Positions 62,980 through 64,000 of a stretch of DNA of 64,000 nt are shown here, one piece after another (within the stretch, counting starts at the first letter, position 1; every line of letters starts with the position of its first letter). Origin of the DNA: Marisalimonas marina. GTDB lineage: Bacteria > Pseudomonadota > Alphaproteobacteria > Puniceispirillales > Marisalimonadaceae. The DNA is taken from positions 62,001 through 126,000 of the forward strand of contig JAYPPH010000002.1 of assembly GCA_038131365.1 (NCBI GenBank). Reading direction: 5' to 3'. The position numbers and the translations under genes were made by a program. Below the pieces are notes generated by a model that saw nothing but the letters and a program-made list of their open reading frames with translations, searched no databases and was not told the DNA's origin.

Positions 62980-63730
62980 GATTATTCCATGCCTTGATGT
63001 CCATAATGGAAGAACAGTTAAAGGTATAAACTTTCTTAATTTGCAAGATGCTGGTGACCCAGTAGAACAGGCAAAATTATATAGTGAAGTTGGTGCAGAT
63101 GAAATATGTTTTTTAGATATTTCTGCCACTAATGAACAAAGAAAAGCGATGTTCGATGTTATATCTAAAACAGCTGAAACATCTCTTGTTCCTTTAACAG
63201 TTGGTGGTGGTGTAAATAGCTTGGATGATTTTAGGAAAATGCTAAATTCAGGCGCTGATAAAGTATCCATAAATTCTTCTGCTGTTTATAATCCAAGTTT
63301 AATAAATGAAGCATCATTTAAATTTGGAAATCAATGCGTTGTTTTAGCTATTGATGCCATAAAAAATACAGAAATGCCGAGCGATTACGAAGTAACTACA
63401 CACGGAGGAAGAAAAAAAACACAGATTGATGTTTTAAAATGGGCGACTGAAGGCGTTAAACTTGGTGCAGGTGAAATTTTATTGACCTCCATGACTACTG
63501 ATGGGACAAAATCTGGTTATAACTTAGACCTTACAAAACTAATATCTGATAATGTTGATGTTCCAGTCATAGCTTCTGGAGGCGCTGGTAAACCTGAACA
63601 TATGATTGACGCTGTGTTAAAATCAGGGGCATCAGCAGTTTTGGCTGCTTCTATTTTCCATTTTGGTATTTATTCGATCGCGGAAGTTAAAAAAGAAATG
63701 TTAAAAAATGGTATAAACGTAAGAGTTTGA
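62960..63730 (+). CDS. hisF: Imidazole glycerol phosphate synthase, cyclase subunit
   Basis: HisF closes the imidazole ring and gives AICAR. The catalytic Asp is in RIIPCLDVHNGR; VKGINFLN, DEICFLDISAT, VGGGVNSLDD, STSMTTDGTKSGY-like TSMTTDGTKSGYN, and IASGGAGKPEHM are present. A second ATG at 62966 gives the usual start LSTRIIP. At 256 residues length is normal. hisE follows at 10 bases. Confidence 0.97.
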   Translation: MIMLSTRIIPCLDVHNGRTVKGINFLNLQDAGDPVEQAKLYSEVGADEICFLDISATNEQRKAMFDVISKTAETSLVPLTVGGGVNSLDDFRKMLNSGADKVSINSSAVYNPSLINEASFKFGNQCVVLAIDAIKNTEMPSDYEVTTHGGRKKTQIDVLKWATEGVKLGAGEILLTSMTTDGTKSGYNLDLTKLISDNVDVPVIASGGAGKPEHMIDAVLKSGASAVLAASIFHFGIYSIAEVKKEMLKNGINVRV

Positions 63731-63740
63731 GGTATTTAAA

Positions 63741-64000
63741 ATGACTGAAAAATTTGTCGAAGAATTATTCAACAGCCTTGGTAATAAAATTAATATTAGT
63801 ACTAATTTGTCTTATACATCTAAATTAATTAATGAACCCGAATTGTTAGCTAAAAAAATTGGGGAAGAATCAACAGAACTTATTATAGATTTTTTAAAAA
63901 AAAATAAAACGGGTATAGTTAAAGAATCTGCAGATTTATTTTATCATTTATTAGTTTTATGGGTTTCTAGTGATATACAACCAAAAGAGGTTTGGGAAGA
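63741..64000 (+). CDS. hisE: Phosphoribosyl-ATP pyrophosphatase (3' end outside window)
   Basis: This enzyme performs the second step of histidine synthesis. The visible 86 residues show the MazG-like helical fold: SKLINEPELLAKKIGEESTEL, with acidic metal ligands in EESTE, and KESADLFYHLLVLW. It follows hisF at 10 bases, in the order hisB-hisH-GNAT-hisA-hisF-hisE. The last residues lie outside the window. Confidence 0.9.
   Translation, partial: MTEKFVEELFNSLGNKINISTNLSYTSKLINEPELLAKKIGEESTELIIDFLKKNKTGIVKESADLFYHLLVLWVSSDIQPKEVWE

Overview
This window is a stretch of an AT-rich (roughly one-third GC by eye), compact chromosome from a probably marine, free-living alphaproteobacterium with a streamlined genome. 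The lineage is read from gene order: rimM-rpsP-ffh-ftsY-mtaB-dapF, the block leuS-lptE-holA-parB-parA-rsmG-mnmG-mnmE-rho-hemJ-hemE beside a replication origin, coaE-dnaQ-secB-tim44-smr-his, and a CcrM-type GANTC methyltransferase preceded by a CtrA-like site. DMSP demethylase and glycine-betaine/DMSP-type ABC transporter genes, very short spacers and the absence of mobile elements fit a marine bacterioplankton lineage. I cannot name the clade from sequence alone.

Layout. 1-12 kb: ribosome and SRP genes (rimM, rpsP, ffh, ftsY), mtaB, dapF, xthA, lolA, ftsK and a DapC-like aminotransferase, nearly all on the minus strand, then a UbiH-like monooxygenase. 12-16 kb: a Lon-N-domain protein, a thioredoxin/TPR protein, a sugar dehydrogenase/aminotransferase pair and tRNA-Gly. 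16-26 kb: a C1/osmolyte region with dmdA, a divergent metF, a DUF1445 protein, purT, a methyltransferase, an alpha/beta hydrolase, an unknown membrane protein and proXWV. 25-31 kb: ugd, galU, phosphomannomutase/phosphoglucomutase and malate synthase G. 31-39 kb: ccrM, rnhB, moaB, slt, udg, a TPR lipoprotein, ispE and tRNA-Gln. 39-44 kb: a JmjC-like cupin, a receiver-degenerate regulator, ribA, a YggS protein and a heavily broken porin. 44-57 kb: leuS to hemE with two perfect parS sites. 57.1-57.4 kb: the likely oriC. 57.4-64 kb: coaE, dnaQ, secB, tim44, smr and the his operon, running into hisE at the window edge.

How it fits together. Two features organise the window. The first is a replication and segregation centre: parAB, two parS sites and an AT-rich intergenic region with DnaA boxes between hemE and coaE, with genes on both sides mostly transcribed away from it. 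The second is a methyl-group and osmolyte region: a betaine-family importer, a DMSP demethylase homologue that would give 5-methyl-THF, a 5,10-methylene-THF reductase divergently adjacent to it, and a formate-using PurT.

Quality caveats. Five conserved genes (rpsP, the ubiH-like gene, ispE, leuS, hemE) each carry one single-base insertion, mostly in or beside homopolymers, and the porin carries many small indels. I read these mainly as sequence or assembly errors rather than gene loss. I saw no CRISPR array, prophage, insertion sequence, toxin-antitoxin pair or defence island, and nothing I would call a wholly new system. The most interesting items are the origin, the CtrA/DnaA sites at ccrM, and the dmdA/metF/proXWV neighbourhood.
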